DNA of 64,000 nucleotides from a virus. Location: positions 1 through 64,000 of IMG/VR virus record IMGVR_UViG_3300008120_000241; one strand, written 5' to 3'. Position numbers and translations under genes: made by a program. Shown here piece by piece: positions 1 through 7,048 of this stretch. The notes under the pieces were generated by a model. The model did not search any database and had not been told where the DNA came from. It worked only from the letters and a program-made list of their open reading frames with translations. The number at the start of each line of letters is the position of its first letter. Position 1 is the first letter of the stretch.

Positions 1-2
1 CA

Positions 3-215
3 CCAACAAAACCTGAAGGTGTAACAATGCAAGAAATGATGGATTACATCAAAAAAAATACTTTGTTTTCTTACAAAGACATGGAAGAACATGAAGAAGA
101 TGAACCAGGTTGGATTGAAAAAACATATTTAGGAAAACTTCAAGGAAAAGAAAAAGAAAGAATTAATCAAGAAGATAGAGAAAATAATCCTGAACCATTT
201 GATGATAGATATTAA
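3..215 (+). CDS. C-terminal part of an unrecognised protein, cut by the left edge
   Basis: The frame is open to the left edge and residues before the ATG at 27 (PTKPEGVT) read in phase, so this is probably the tail of a longer gene rather than a 62-residue protein. The visible 70 residues are highly charged, with runs of Glu, Asp and Lys, and have no membrane segment or known motif. The stop lies five bases before the next ATG, consistent with one transcript running into the leader A array. Function unknown. Confidence 0.55.
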   Translation, partial: PTKPEGVTMQEMMDYIKKNTLFSYKDMEEHEEDEPGWIEKTYLGKLQGKEKERINQEDRENNPEPFDDRY

Positions 216-220
216 ATAAG

Positions 221-589
221 ATGAATCTACAAGAAAACATAAGAAGAATATTAAAAGAAGAAACAGAAGGTATGTCACCACTAGAGCAGACAGTTGCTGA
301 TTTTATTAATATGAATCTATCTGAATATGATTTACCAGAAGACTTTGATAGAGTTGCCGTAGATATATTTGATAATGAATATGATAGAAAAGAGTGTGTA
401 GTGACCATATTATTTGAGAAACCATTTAATTTAAAAGATTCAGATAGAATGCATGATATAATGAATGAAATAAAAAAAGAAATCAAAAAATATTTTGGTG
501 ATACTTTTTGGTATATAAAATTAGGAACATCGACGGTAGATGTTTATAACAGTACCAAAGATTGGTACACCAAAAGAAAGAATAAATAA
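221..589 (+). CDS. Leader A cargo protein, 122 aa, unknown function
   Basis: Residues 1-14 are MNLQENIRRILKEE, the first copy of leader A. This is a basic amphipathic helix ending in L-K-E, a [LIVF]-x-E site of the kind T4-like prohead proteases cut; the cut would fall after Glu13. The remaining ~109 residues are acidic alpha/beta sequence with no recognisable domain. The stop overlaps the ATG of the next gene by one base. Packaging into the capsid is inferred from the leader; the activity of the mature part is unknown. Confidence 0.75.
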   Translation: MNLQENIRRILKEETEGMSPLEQTVADFINMNLSEYDLPEDFDRVAVDIFDNEYDRKECVVTILFEKPFNLKDSDRMHDIMNEIKKEIKKYFGDTFWYIKLGTSTVDVYNSTKDWYTKRKNK

Positions 590-878
590 TGGAAGACATT
601 AAAATCCTTCACCTAAAAAGTAACGCACAAAAATTGGAAACTTGGGTTGCCATGTTAAATGGTGAAAAAAAATTAAATTCCTTGATGCTTGGGTTCATCA
701 CGACCATAGAAGAAAGGGAATCTACCGAATGTTGTGGGACACAAGGTGGGAATATGTTCAAGAAAATTATAAAGGGTGGATTGCCTTTGCCTGGTGTAAA
801 CCATCATCACTACCATTACTATTAGAAAAAGATTTCACAACCGGTGAAACTTGTACCTACGTTGAAAGAGAAATTTAA
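589..878 (+). pseudogene. GNAT-like acetyltransferase with a frame break in an A8 tract
   Basis: The frame opened by the ATG at 589 gives 78 residues ending in a nonsense-like His/Tyr-rich tail. Switching frame in the run of eight A at about 665-672 gives a sensible continuation to a stop at 876-878. It contains DAWVHHDHRRKGIYRMLWD, the V-x-x-x-x-R-x-x-G-I acetyl-CoA binding signature of GNAT acetyltransferases, and then an LLLEKDF tail like the family C-terminus. Together the two frames make about 95 residues, short for a GNAT domain, so it may also be truncated. A homopolymer sequencing error, a real frameshift mutation or programmed slippage are all possible. Confidence 0.6.
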
Positions 879-926
879 TCACAATTAATTTAGAAAAATC
901 AAATATTTTTTTGTATATTTACCATT

Positions 927-1196
927 ATGGTTAGTGGTACTATTTTAGAATATTTTGAAGATATAATGAGGGGTGGTTTCAGAGAGGATGTGCAAAAATA
1001 TTTAAGTTTTTTTAATGGTGATTGCGGACGTTTACTTATGACCGTCACAATTCCTTATGACTTACTTTCAAACATGAACAATAAACATTTTGATGATTAT
1101 ATGGTGCGGTTTACGAATTCAATAAATGAAAGAATGGTGAGGTATGGTTTTGAACTTAATAAAGATTACGTAATTGATGTAATAAGAACAGAATGA
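927..1196 (+). CDS. Small unknown protein, 89 aa, near-leaderless
   Basis: The protein is a mixed alpha/beta polypeptide with no leader A-D and no known motif. A promoter-like TATATTTA at 914-921 lies five bases before the ATG, which fixes the start and predicts an mRNA with almost no 5' leader. The stop overlaps the next ATG (ATGA). Its length and pattern (N-terminal helix, central hydrophobic strand, C-terminal GFELNKDYVIDV) resemble the following gene product (GMRVNEDYKIET), suggesting tandem duplication and divergence. Function unknown. Confidence 0.7.
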   Translation: MVSGTILEYFEDIMRGGFREDVQKYLSFFNGDCGRLLMTVTIPYDLLSNMNNKHFDDYMVRFTNSINERMVRYGFELNKDYVIDVIRTE

Positions 1197-1456
1197 ACCC
1201 AAAGTTAGAATATATCGAAGAATTGGTTAGAAATAATATTAGTGATGAACTTAAACATACATTAAACTTCACACTAAATGAAAATAATGTAGTACTAATC
1301 AATGTTAAATATGAAACATTAGATATGGTGCCTAGTGTATGGGGACAAATTATACGTAGAAGAATAGTTGAAACACTTTACTCATTTGGTATGAGAGTAA
1401 ATGAAGATTACAAAATAGAAACAGAAATATCATGGAAAAACACCTTACGACAATAG
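1193..1456 (+). CDS. Small unknown protein, 87 aa, probable paralogue of the preceding gene
   Basis: It starts within the stop of the upstream gene (ATGA overlap) and overlaps the next gene by 25 bases, so translation is probably coupled. The C-terminal YSFGMRVNEDYKIET aligns by eye with YGFELNKDYVIDV of the upstream product. No leader, membrane segment or catalytic motif is visible. Confidence 0.65.
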   Translation: MNPKLEYIEELVRNNISDELKHTLNFTLNENNVVLINVKYETLDMVPSVWGQIIRRRIVETLYSFGMRVNEDYKIETEISWKNTLRQ

Positions 1457-1845
1457 AATACATCAAAGACATACTTGAAGAAGATGATTTAGATATTACT
1501 TTTAAAAAAGGCAAATACGTCATTAAATTTATAATTGACGCTAAAAATAGCATGACTATGGATGCCATTGCAAAACTTAGAGGTATTGGTAAAAAAACTA
1601 TGACAGAATCAAAACTATTAACTTATTTTCCAAAGGAGTTATTTAAAATAGAATTGGAAACCATAAACAAACCAAAACCAAAACTAATGGTGATGGACTC
1701 GTTCAGTAGTGATGTTTACAAAAAGTTACTTGAACAACGTGTAATTCATAGACCAATAAACGTAAACACAACTGATACGGCATTGAATAATATTAATGGG
1801 TCTAATTATAGTACTACAGGAATAAATTTAAACCATCTAATTTAA
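1432..1845 (+). CDS. Unknown protein, 137 aa, possible divergent leader
   Basis: The N-terminus (EYIKDILEEDD) places an I-L-E-E motif about 15 residues in. That resembles a degenerate leader A with an [LIVF]-x-E site, but the basic residues of the standard leader are missing, so this is uncertain. The middle is a basic, hydrophobic alpha/beta region (GKYVIKFIIDA, LRGIGKKTM); the C-terminal 40 residues are Asn/Thr-rich and look disordered. Starts 25 bases inside the preceding gene. Function unknown. Confidence 0.6.
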   Translation: MEKHLTTIEYIKDILEEDDLDITFKKGKYVIKFIIDAKNSMTMDAIAKLRGIGKKTMTESKLLTYFPKELFKIELETINKPKPKLMVMDSFSSDVYKKLLEQRVIHRPINVNTTDTALNNINGSNYSTTGINLNHLI

Positions 1846-1867
1846 AGTAGAACATATTTATAATAAT

Positions 1868-2824
1868 ATGCCATTAAAACAATCCATAAGAAAAATATTA
1901 AGGGAAGAAATCAACCCAAACAAACCAGACTTATACGAATTTGCCAAGTGGGGATTAACCGGTGAATATGAATATAGCGGATGTTGGGACGACAACGATT
2001 TGGATGGAGCGATTGAATGTGCGGTTGATGATTTTGAACAATTTTTAAATGAACCATACCCAACAGGGTTAGGTAATATACCAAAAAATCCAATTATATA
2101 CAGATTAATAAAACTAAATGAGATTAAAGATTTAAACAAAAACAATCTGGGAAAGAGTTGGTTCTCAAATCCAAATCAAATTAAGAATCCAGAGTTTTTT
2201 GATATGTTGGAATATTTAAAACCAGGACCAAACAATAAGGTATTTTTGATAAAAGGAAAAACAACAATTAATAACATTGATTTAAAAAGAACATTATGGG
2301 AAAGATCAACCCAATGGTGGGAAAATGAAATTGTAATTAAGGATGACACCAATATTGATATTTTGGACATAAAGGAATTAACAATGGATAAATACTTAAA
2401 GGAATCCAACAATAAGTTAAAGGAAAATGTCAATCCAATAATGGACTTAATTAATGAATTTGGTATAATGGCCGCAATGAAATTCACCGGGTTGACTTAT
2501 AAAGAAATAGAATCAAAAACAAATTTAACAAGAGATTACAAAATTCAATTCTTAAAAGATTTAATAGTTAGTTTATCTGACGATGAGGATGAAATATCAC
2601 TTGAATATTGGTTGGATCAACCAATCACTTATAAAATAGATGATGACGGTCAACATATACTTGAACGAATCCAGGTGGTTGATGATGAAGATTTAATATT
2701 AACAATTTATGTGTATGATATGGATGAATATGGTGAAATGAGGGATTTAAATTTTCTGTATAATATGGAGAATGAAGATATAACCGATGATGGATTGGAT
2801 ACTATAATTGAACATTTAATATGA
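1868..2824 (+). CDS. Leader A protein with an ADP-ribosyltransferase-like R-S-E pattern
   Basis: Leader A (MPLKQSIRKILREE) precedes a 300-residue protein. Around residues 75-165 the order IIYRLIK, GKSWFSNP, WENEIVI matches the Arg / Ser-x-x-Ser / Glu-x-Glu triad of R-S-E-type mono-ADP-ribosyltransferases, in which the second Glu is catalytic. T4 packages a comparable enzyme, Alt, in its capsid and injects it to modify host RNA polymerase. The C-terminal ~120 residues are acidic and unrecognised. ATATTTATAATAATATG gives the start. The last bases overlap the next gene (ATGA). The enzyme family is inferred from motif order only; a structure prediction would decide. Confidence 0.6.
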   Translation: MPLKQSIRKILREEINPNKPDLYEFAKWGLTGEYEYSGCWDDNDLDGAIECAVDDFEQFLNEPYPTGLGNIPKNPIIYRLIKLNEIKDLNKNNLGKSWFSNPNQIKNPEFFDMLEYLKPGPNNKVFLIKGKTTINNIDLKRTLWERSTQWWENEIVIKDDTNIDILDIKELTMDKYLKESNNKLKENVNPIMDLINEFGIMAAMKFTGLTYKEIESKTNLTRDYKIQFLKDLIVSLSDDEDEISLEYWLDQPITYKIDDDGQHILERIQVVDDEDLILTIYVYDMDEYGEMRDLNFLYNMENEDITDDGLDTIIEHLI

Positions 2825-3384
2825 ACTTAAAACAATCCATAAGAAGAATATTAAAGGAAGAAACGTCAATTAACCAAAAGGTTAAGGACATAATTTTAAA
2901 TGGAACTGATTTTGATGATTGGATTAAAGCGGTACAACTTCAATATGGGGATGTTGTCCCATTATATCACGCAACAACCGAACAGACATCAAAATTAATT
3001 GATAAGGAAGGATTCAAGTTAGTTGATGGAAAAAACTATAAGTCATTTTCAAACGAACCCATTTTATATTTCCAGATTGGAAAATCGGATTATGTGTCAA
3101 CAAACAGACCGGTATTATATAGATTGGATGTTCCGATTGAATTTTTATACAATGCCGAAATTGACAATGATGGTCCGGACATAAGTGATGAAGAACTTTT
3201 TAAATATGTGGATGAAACGGATTGGGATGAATTACCTTATGATATTAGGGACGCCATAATTTATTTTATATGGAATGATTTCAAACTTGACGGAACCGAA
3301 ATACTTATAAGTGATAGGTTTATGGATGATCCGAGTGAAGATATCTTCAAAGGGTTAAAACCGGTTAAAGTAAAGGACAATTAA
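2821..3384 (+). CDS. Leader A protein with an ART-like / phosphotransferase-like YHATT motif
   Basis: Leader A (MNLKQSIRRILKEE) occupies residues 1-14. Residues ~47-65 read VVPLYHATTEQTSKLIDKE, the Y-H-[GA]-T-T ... I-x-x-x-G-F pattern that opens many ADP-ribosyltransferase and KptA-like folds, followed by VLYRLDVP. Together with its immediate upstream neighbour this suggests two different packaged ART-like effectors. The C-terminal half is very acidic. It is translationally coupled to the upstream gene. The fold is plausible; substrate and activity are unknown. Confidence 0.55.
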   Translation: MNLKQSIRRILKEETSINQKVKDIILNGTDFDDWIKAVQLQYGDVVPLYHATTEQTSKLIDKEGFKLVDGKNYKSFSNEPILYFQIGKSDYVSTNRPVLYRLDVPIEFLYNAEIDNDGPDISDEELFKYVDETDWDELPYDIRDAIIYFIWNDFKLDGTEILISDRFMDDPSEDIFKGLKPVKVKDN

Positions 3385-3385
3385 G

Positions 3386-3715
3386 ATGAATAACGAATTA
3401 GTGAAAAACAAATCGGACCTGATGGTTAACTGGCAATCAAAACTAATGATTGTCACATCAATAATTAATGATTTCTATCCGGATTTTAATTCTCAAAACG
3501 TATTTGTCAGAGATTCTGCCGGAGTTATAACGTATAGTGATAAAAAAACAACCGAAGAATATGCTTGGTTCTATCCTTCAACCAAAAAATTATATTTTGA
3601 TTGGGATATCTATCACGAGTTACAAAAATATTTGGGAGACGATTTGATGCCTTATTTAATAATGTGGTTCAATAAAGAATTTAAAACGGATGTCAAAAGA
3701 ATAAGCGCCGAATAG
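3386..3715 (+). CDS. Unknown protein, 109 aa, leaderless paralogue of the next gene
   Basis: The protein has FYPDFNSQNVFVRD near residue 30 and a C-terminal YLIMWFNKEFKTDVKRIS. These correspond to LYPNFNENDVKIDV and YVIDWFNNEFGTNVEYIS in the next gene, so the two are paralogues. This copy lacks leader A: its N-terminus is MNNELVKNKSDLMVNWQ. If the leader sends proteins to the capsid, this copy would stay in the infected cell. Function unknown. Confidence 0.7.
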   Translation: MNNELVKNKSDLMVNWQSKLMIVTSIINDFYPDFNSQNVFVRDSAGVITYSDKKTTEEYAWFYPSTKKLYFDWDIYHELQKYLGDDLMPYLIMWFNKEFKTDVKRISAE

Positions 3716-3717
3716 AT

Positions 3718-4062
3718 ATGGGTTTACAAGAGAATATAATAAAAATATTAAAAGAGGATTTGAATAAAAAGGTTGAAAAAATGACCAAAATTGTTGGATT
3801 ATTCATTAATGAGTTATATCCAAATTTCAATGAGAATGATGTTAAAATTGATGTGTTTGATGATGATGTGAATTATATTGAAACATATTATGATCCGGTA
3901 ACACAATTCTTTTTTGCCAGATACGATGATAGACTGAGAGAATTAATCTTAAATACGGAAATATTGGAAACATTGGAAGGTTATTTTGGGGGTGATATGG
4001 AATATGTTATTGATTGGTTTAATAATGAATTTGGCACCAACGTGGAATATATAAGTAGTTAG
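3718..4062 (+). CDS. Leader A paralogue of the preceding gene, 114 aa
   Basis: The leader is the variant MGLQENIIKILKED. The body matches the upstream gene product in length and in the LYPNFN and WFNNEF blocks. It starts two bases after the upstream stop. The pair is a natural comparison of the same domain with and without leader. Function unknown. Confidence 0.75.
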   Translation: MGLQENIIKILKEDLNKKVEKMTKIVGLFINELYPNFNENDVKIDVFDDDVNYIETYYDPVTQFFFARYDDRLRELILNTEILETLEGYFGGDMEYVIDWFNNEFGTNVEYISS

Positions 4063-4064
4063 TT

Positions 4065-4136
4065 ATGAAATTCAAGGATGAAAATAAAACCAAACAATTG
4101 GTTGCGGGGATTATGTCAAGTGAATATATTTATTAA
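4065..4136 (+). pseudogene. Truncated duplicate of the 5911 gene
   Basis: The open frame of 23 codons starts MKFKDENKTKQLV and ends after MSSEYIY. The DNA matches 5911-5975 almost base for base, after which the copies diverge and this one hits TAA. It is a 5' fragment left by recombination, with the promoter-like TATTTATTAATT of the next gene taking over at the break point. A functional 23-residue peptide is unlikely. Confidence 0.7.
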
Positions 4137-4140
4137 TTAT

Positions 4141-4926
4141 ATGAACCCACAAGAAAAAATAAGAAGAATTTTAAGGGAAGAAGGATTTATACCCCTACCA
4201 ATCAGAAGAAGAGTAACTTCAAGTGATTTAGAAGAGGCATTTTATTATGCTTTAGAAACAAATGTCACATCTATGGATAACCCAAATTCTGTGATATACA
4301 AAGAAAAAAAACCATCATTATGGGTATTTTCAAAGTTCGTTATTGATGATATGGTTACTCTTTTAGAACAAGAATATTTTACTAATGACAACCGAATTTA
4401 TTTTAGTGATACCGAAGAGGATGACAAAACTTATCACAAAAAAATTAGACAACCACTACTTAGATATTATGGTAAAAGAATAAAAGAAAAGTACGATGAG
4501 ATTATGTCATCAAACGATGAAGAATTAATACAAGAATCCATAAGAAGAATTTTAAGGGAAGAAGTGGAACGAAATTATATTTTTGTTAGAACTGATGATT
4601 TTGATAATACTGGTACTGTAAGGGAATTACCTTACGATGGTATACATTGTTGGTGTATATATGAAGATGACTTTGACAAATACATAGATGAGCTTGAATT
4701 GTGGGGTGGAAGTAGAAAAAAAGTTAGGATAGTTGATGGTGAAAATTATAAAAAATACGCAACCAATTATAAAATGGCTCACGATTATGTTATGGGTGAT
4801 AGCGATGAAATTCCAAAATTAGAAAAATTTAATCCCGATGAACATATTATGAAATTTATAAAACAGGGTAAAAAATCTATGTTAAATTATGTTGCCAATA
4901 TGAAATATCAAATAATATTAATATGA
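4141..4926 (+). CDS. Two-part cargo protein with an N-terminal and an internal leader A
   Basis: The start is the ATG at 4141, directly after TATTTATTAATTAT. Residues 1-14 are MNPQEKIRRILREE. A second copy, LIQESIRRILREE, lies near residue 130, so the protein reads leader - cargo 1 (about 115 residues) - leader - cargo 2 (about 115 residues). If both sites are cut, one translation product yields two mature proteins. Neither cargo is recognised; cargo 2 has an unusual HCWCIYEDDFDKYIDE stretch. It probably arose by deletion between adjacent leader genes. The stop overlaps the next ATG. Confidence 0.75.
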   Translation: MNPQEKIRRILREEGFIPLPIRRRVTSSDLEEAFYYALETNVTSMDNPNSVIYKEKKPSLWVFSKFVIDDMVTLLEQEYFTNDNRIYFSDTEEDDKTYHKKIRQPLLRYYGKRIKEKYDEIMSSNDEELIQESIRRILREEVERNYIFVRTDDFDNTGTVRELPYDGIHCWCIYEDDFDKYIDELELWGGSRKKVRIVDGENYKKYATNYKMAHDYVMGDSDEIPKLEKFNPDEHIMKFIKQGKKSMLNYVANMKYQIILI

Positions 4927-5357
4927 ACCTACAAGAAAACATAAGAAGAATAATAAGGGAAGAATCAGATAAAGATATTTTAATTGATGGTTTGTATGAC
5001 CCAATATATGAAGAAAACGGGATTGTTCTATTTAATGAACCAAGACATTTAAAGATGTATTCTAAATTTGGCATTAAAAAATCAAATGTAATAAGTGGTA
5101 AAGAATTTAATAAAAAATATGTTGACTTTGATAATAAAAAACTTCACAAAGTGTTATACAAGGAAGGTATGACTTTGGGTGGTAATTTAGGTGAAGGTAA
5201 ATATTGGTGTTCCACTGAATATTGTTTAAGTGTTTATTTAGGGGAAACACACCAAAGCAGTGAATATTCCGAATACGTTAAAGGTGTGGTTGATTCTAAA
5301 TTGGGGGATGACCTAAAAATTTTGGTAAAGAAATATATTTCCGATGATTTATGGTAA
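4923..5357 (+). CDS. Leader A cargo protein, 144 aa, unknown function
   Basis: The leader is MNLQENIRRIIREES, with I-R-E as the predicted cut site. The mature part contains GGNLGEGKYWCSTEYCLSVY, a Gly-rich loop with two Cys that could be a ligand-binding or catalytic site, but I do not recognise the family. It overlaps the preceding gene by four bases. Confidence 0.7.
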   Translation: MNLQENIRRIIREESDKDILIDGLYDPIYEENGIVLFNEPRHLKMYSKFGIKKSNVISGKEFNKKYVDFDNKKLHKVLYKEGMTLGGNLGEGKYWCSTEYCLSVYLGETHQSSEYSEYVKGVVDSKLGDDLKILVKKYISDDLW

Positions 5358-5371
5358 AAAATGATATTAAT

Positions 5372-5887
5372 ATGAACCTACAAGAATCCATAAGAAGAAT
5401 ATTAAGGGAATATTTGGAAGAAGCCAGGTTGTCCGATCTTTTAAAGGTTACCGGTAATAAAAGTGAACTACATAAATACATTGAGAAAGAAAAATCCAAG
5501 GAGTTTGAAATAGATAGGGAATTACCGACACAATTAACATTAAAAAAAAGATATAACAACAAAAAGATAAAAGTTTATTTTAATTGGTTTGACAATTCAA
5601 AACATGATTTAAAAAAAAGGATTAAAGAAAGGACTAACTTTAAAACAATTACAGAATTTGCTGATGTTTTTAATCAAGTTATTAATTATGTTTTACCGGA
5701 TGAACTGGGTGTAAATATTAGTGAAAATGGAAGATACGCCATTAATTTAAGTGAATATAACATTACAATCATATTTTCAATTAATCTGGATGATTTTGAT
5801 AACCAAAAAGTAACAATTAACGTTATTACCATACTACCAAAAAGTCAAATTGACGAAAAAAATATAATACAATTTTTTGTATATTAG
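5372..5887 (+). CDS. Leader A cargo protein, 171 aa, unknown function
   Basis: I chose the ATG at 5372 because MNLQESIRRILREY follows it directly and the upstream in-frame ATG would add a non-conserved extension. This copy has Tyr where the others have the second Glu; the L-R-E site is kept. The body is Lys-rich alpha/beta (NKKIKVYFNWFDNSKHD, INVITILPKSQ). Function unknown. Confidence 0.7.
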   Translation: MNLQESIRRILREYLEEARLSDLLKVTGNKSELHKYIEKEKSKEFEIDRELPTQLTLKKRYNNKKIKVYFNWFDNSKHDLKKRIKERTNFKTITEFADVFNQVINYVLPDELGVNISENGRYAINLSEYNITIIFSINLDDFDNQKVTINVITILPKSQIDEKNIIQFFVY

Positions 5888-5898
5888 AATAATTGTTG

Positions 5899-5906
5899 TA
5901 TATTTG
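5899..5906 (+). promoter_or_regulatory. Bacteroidota-type -7 box, TATATTTG
   Basis: It matches the TAnnTTTG consensus used by the Bacteroidota primary sigma factor. A TTTG lies 19 bases upstream at 5876-5879, as expected for the -33 element. Only four bases separate the box from the ATG at 5911. Confidence 0.65.
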
Positions 5907-5910
5907 TCAT

Positions 5911-6165
5911 ATGAAATTCAAGGACGAAAATAAAACCAAACAATTGGTTGTGGAGATTATGTCAAGTGAATATATTGATATTGTTTCTGGTAAGGGTTTA
6001 TTTTTTAATGACAATATAGTTTATGATAAGAATTTCTCACACATCACAAACGATAGTGAGTACCCACTTATAGAAGAAAAAGTAAAATCAATTGTTAAAT
6101 TAATAAATGAAGACCCAACTCTGGTCCATAAAGATTTGGAGGATGAATTATGGTATATGGTTTAA
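5911..6165 (+). CDS. Small unknown protein, 84 aa, near-leaderless
   Basis: The start is set by the -7 box at 5899-5906. The protein (MKFKDENKTKQLVVEIMSS...) carries no leader and is acidic in its C-terminal half. A truncated copy lies at 4065-4136. It is followed by a clear terminator, so it is probably its own transcript. Function unknown. Confidence 0.7.
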   Translation: MKFKDENKTKQLVVEIMSSEYIDIVSGKGLFFNDNIVYDKNFSHITNDSEYPLIEEKVKSIVKLINEDPTLVHKDLEDELWYMV

Positions 6166-6173
6166 AAAGGTAA

Positions 6174-6204
6174 TCCCACCCCAAAAGAGTGGGGTTTTTT
6201 ATTT
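6174..6204 (+). terminator. Intrinsic terminator
   Basis: ACCCC/GGGGT stem around AAAAGAGT, followed by six T. It follows the 5911 gene. Confidence 0.7.
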
Positions 6205-6225
6205 TTAATGGTATTTATTAATTAT

Positions 6226-6575
6226 ATGAACCTACAAGAAAACATAAGAAGAATATTAAGGGAAGAACTAAATAATAGGGGTGATTGTAATATTATGTAT
6301 GTCCCAGAACAACTATCTAAATTATATAGGTTTTCAAATCTGTGGGATATGGTGGTTAATGAAATTGATGAATTGATAGAAGTTTCTCAATTAGAAAAAG
6401 AATTATTACCAAAAGACATTACAGTATATTCAGTTCAAGAAATTATACATAATAGATGGGCATCATAGATTATGTTATGATAGAATAAATAATAGAGATT
6501 CCTATGTTTATATCTTTGATAAAGATGACAGTCAAATTGTTGATTGTATATTTTACGGTATAGGAGATTGTTAAT
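6226..6575 (+). pseudogene. Leader A ParB-like protein with a frame break
   Basis: The ATG at 6226 opens MNLQENIRRILREE, but this frame stops at 6468 (ending IIHNRWAS). In the next frame the same DNA reads LYIIDGHHRLCYDRIN and continues to TAA at 6573-6575. V/I-I-D-G-H-H-R is the signature of ParB/sulfiredoxin-like N domains, and the upstream LLPKDITVY fits the preceding strand of that fold. A one-base change near 6431-6443 restores about 115 residues. Such domains bind or hydrolyse CTP or DNA in other families. The break could be a sequencing error or a real mutation. Confidence 0.6.
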
Positions 6576-7046
6576 ATGAACCTACAAGAATCCATAAGAA
6601 GAATATTAAGGGAAGAGTCACTAAAACACTCTTTAATTGATGAGATTAAAACTGAGGGGTGGTTTAATGTTTCACAATATGTGGGTGGTGATGAAGAACT
6701 TAAAAAGATTACCGAAATACATAACTCATACCAGTTTATGAAATTGTTTTTAAATATAACCCCAAAACAAAGTGATGAGAGACCTGAAATGATATTATAT
6801 AAAAACGAAATGGGGGTCAATCTTTTTATTCATGTGTTTAATAATAATCTTAATGAGTATATGGTTTACTTCAATGGTGATATAACATATAGACCATTAC
6901 AATTTTTTTTAGAAACGAGACCATTAGGGGAAAGAAATGAGTTTTTAAACAAATGGTTAAGAAAAAATTACAAAATAAATGTAGCTGACCGCAACATAGT
7001 TTGGTTTGATCCCAAGGAGGACAGTTATTTAACGTATTTAAATTAA
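6576..7046 (+). CDS. Leader A cargo protein, 156 aa, with conserved post-leader block
   Basis: The leader MNLQESIRRILREES is followed by LKHSLIDEI, a second conserved block shared with the products at 7049 and 7944. The C-terminal FLNKWLRKNYKINVADRNIVW matches NWLKNKFNITIPSTRIT in the 7944 product, so the two are paralogues. The ATG follows the upstream TAA directly. Function unknown. Confidence 0.75.
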   Translation: MNLQESIRRILREESLKHSLIDEIKTEGWFNVSQYVGGDEELKKITEIHNSYQFMKLFLNITPKQSDERPEMILYKNEMGVNLFIHVFNNNLNEYMVYFNGDITYRPLQFFLETRPLGERNEFLNKWLRKNYKINVADRNIVWFDPKEDSYLTYLN

Positions 7047-7048
7047 AG

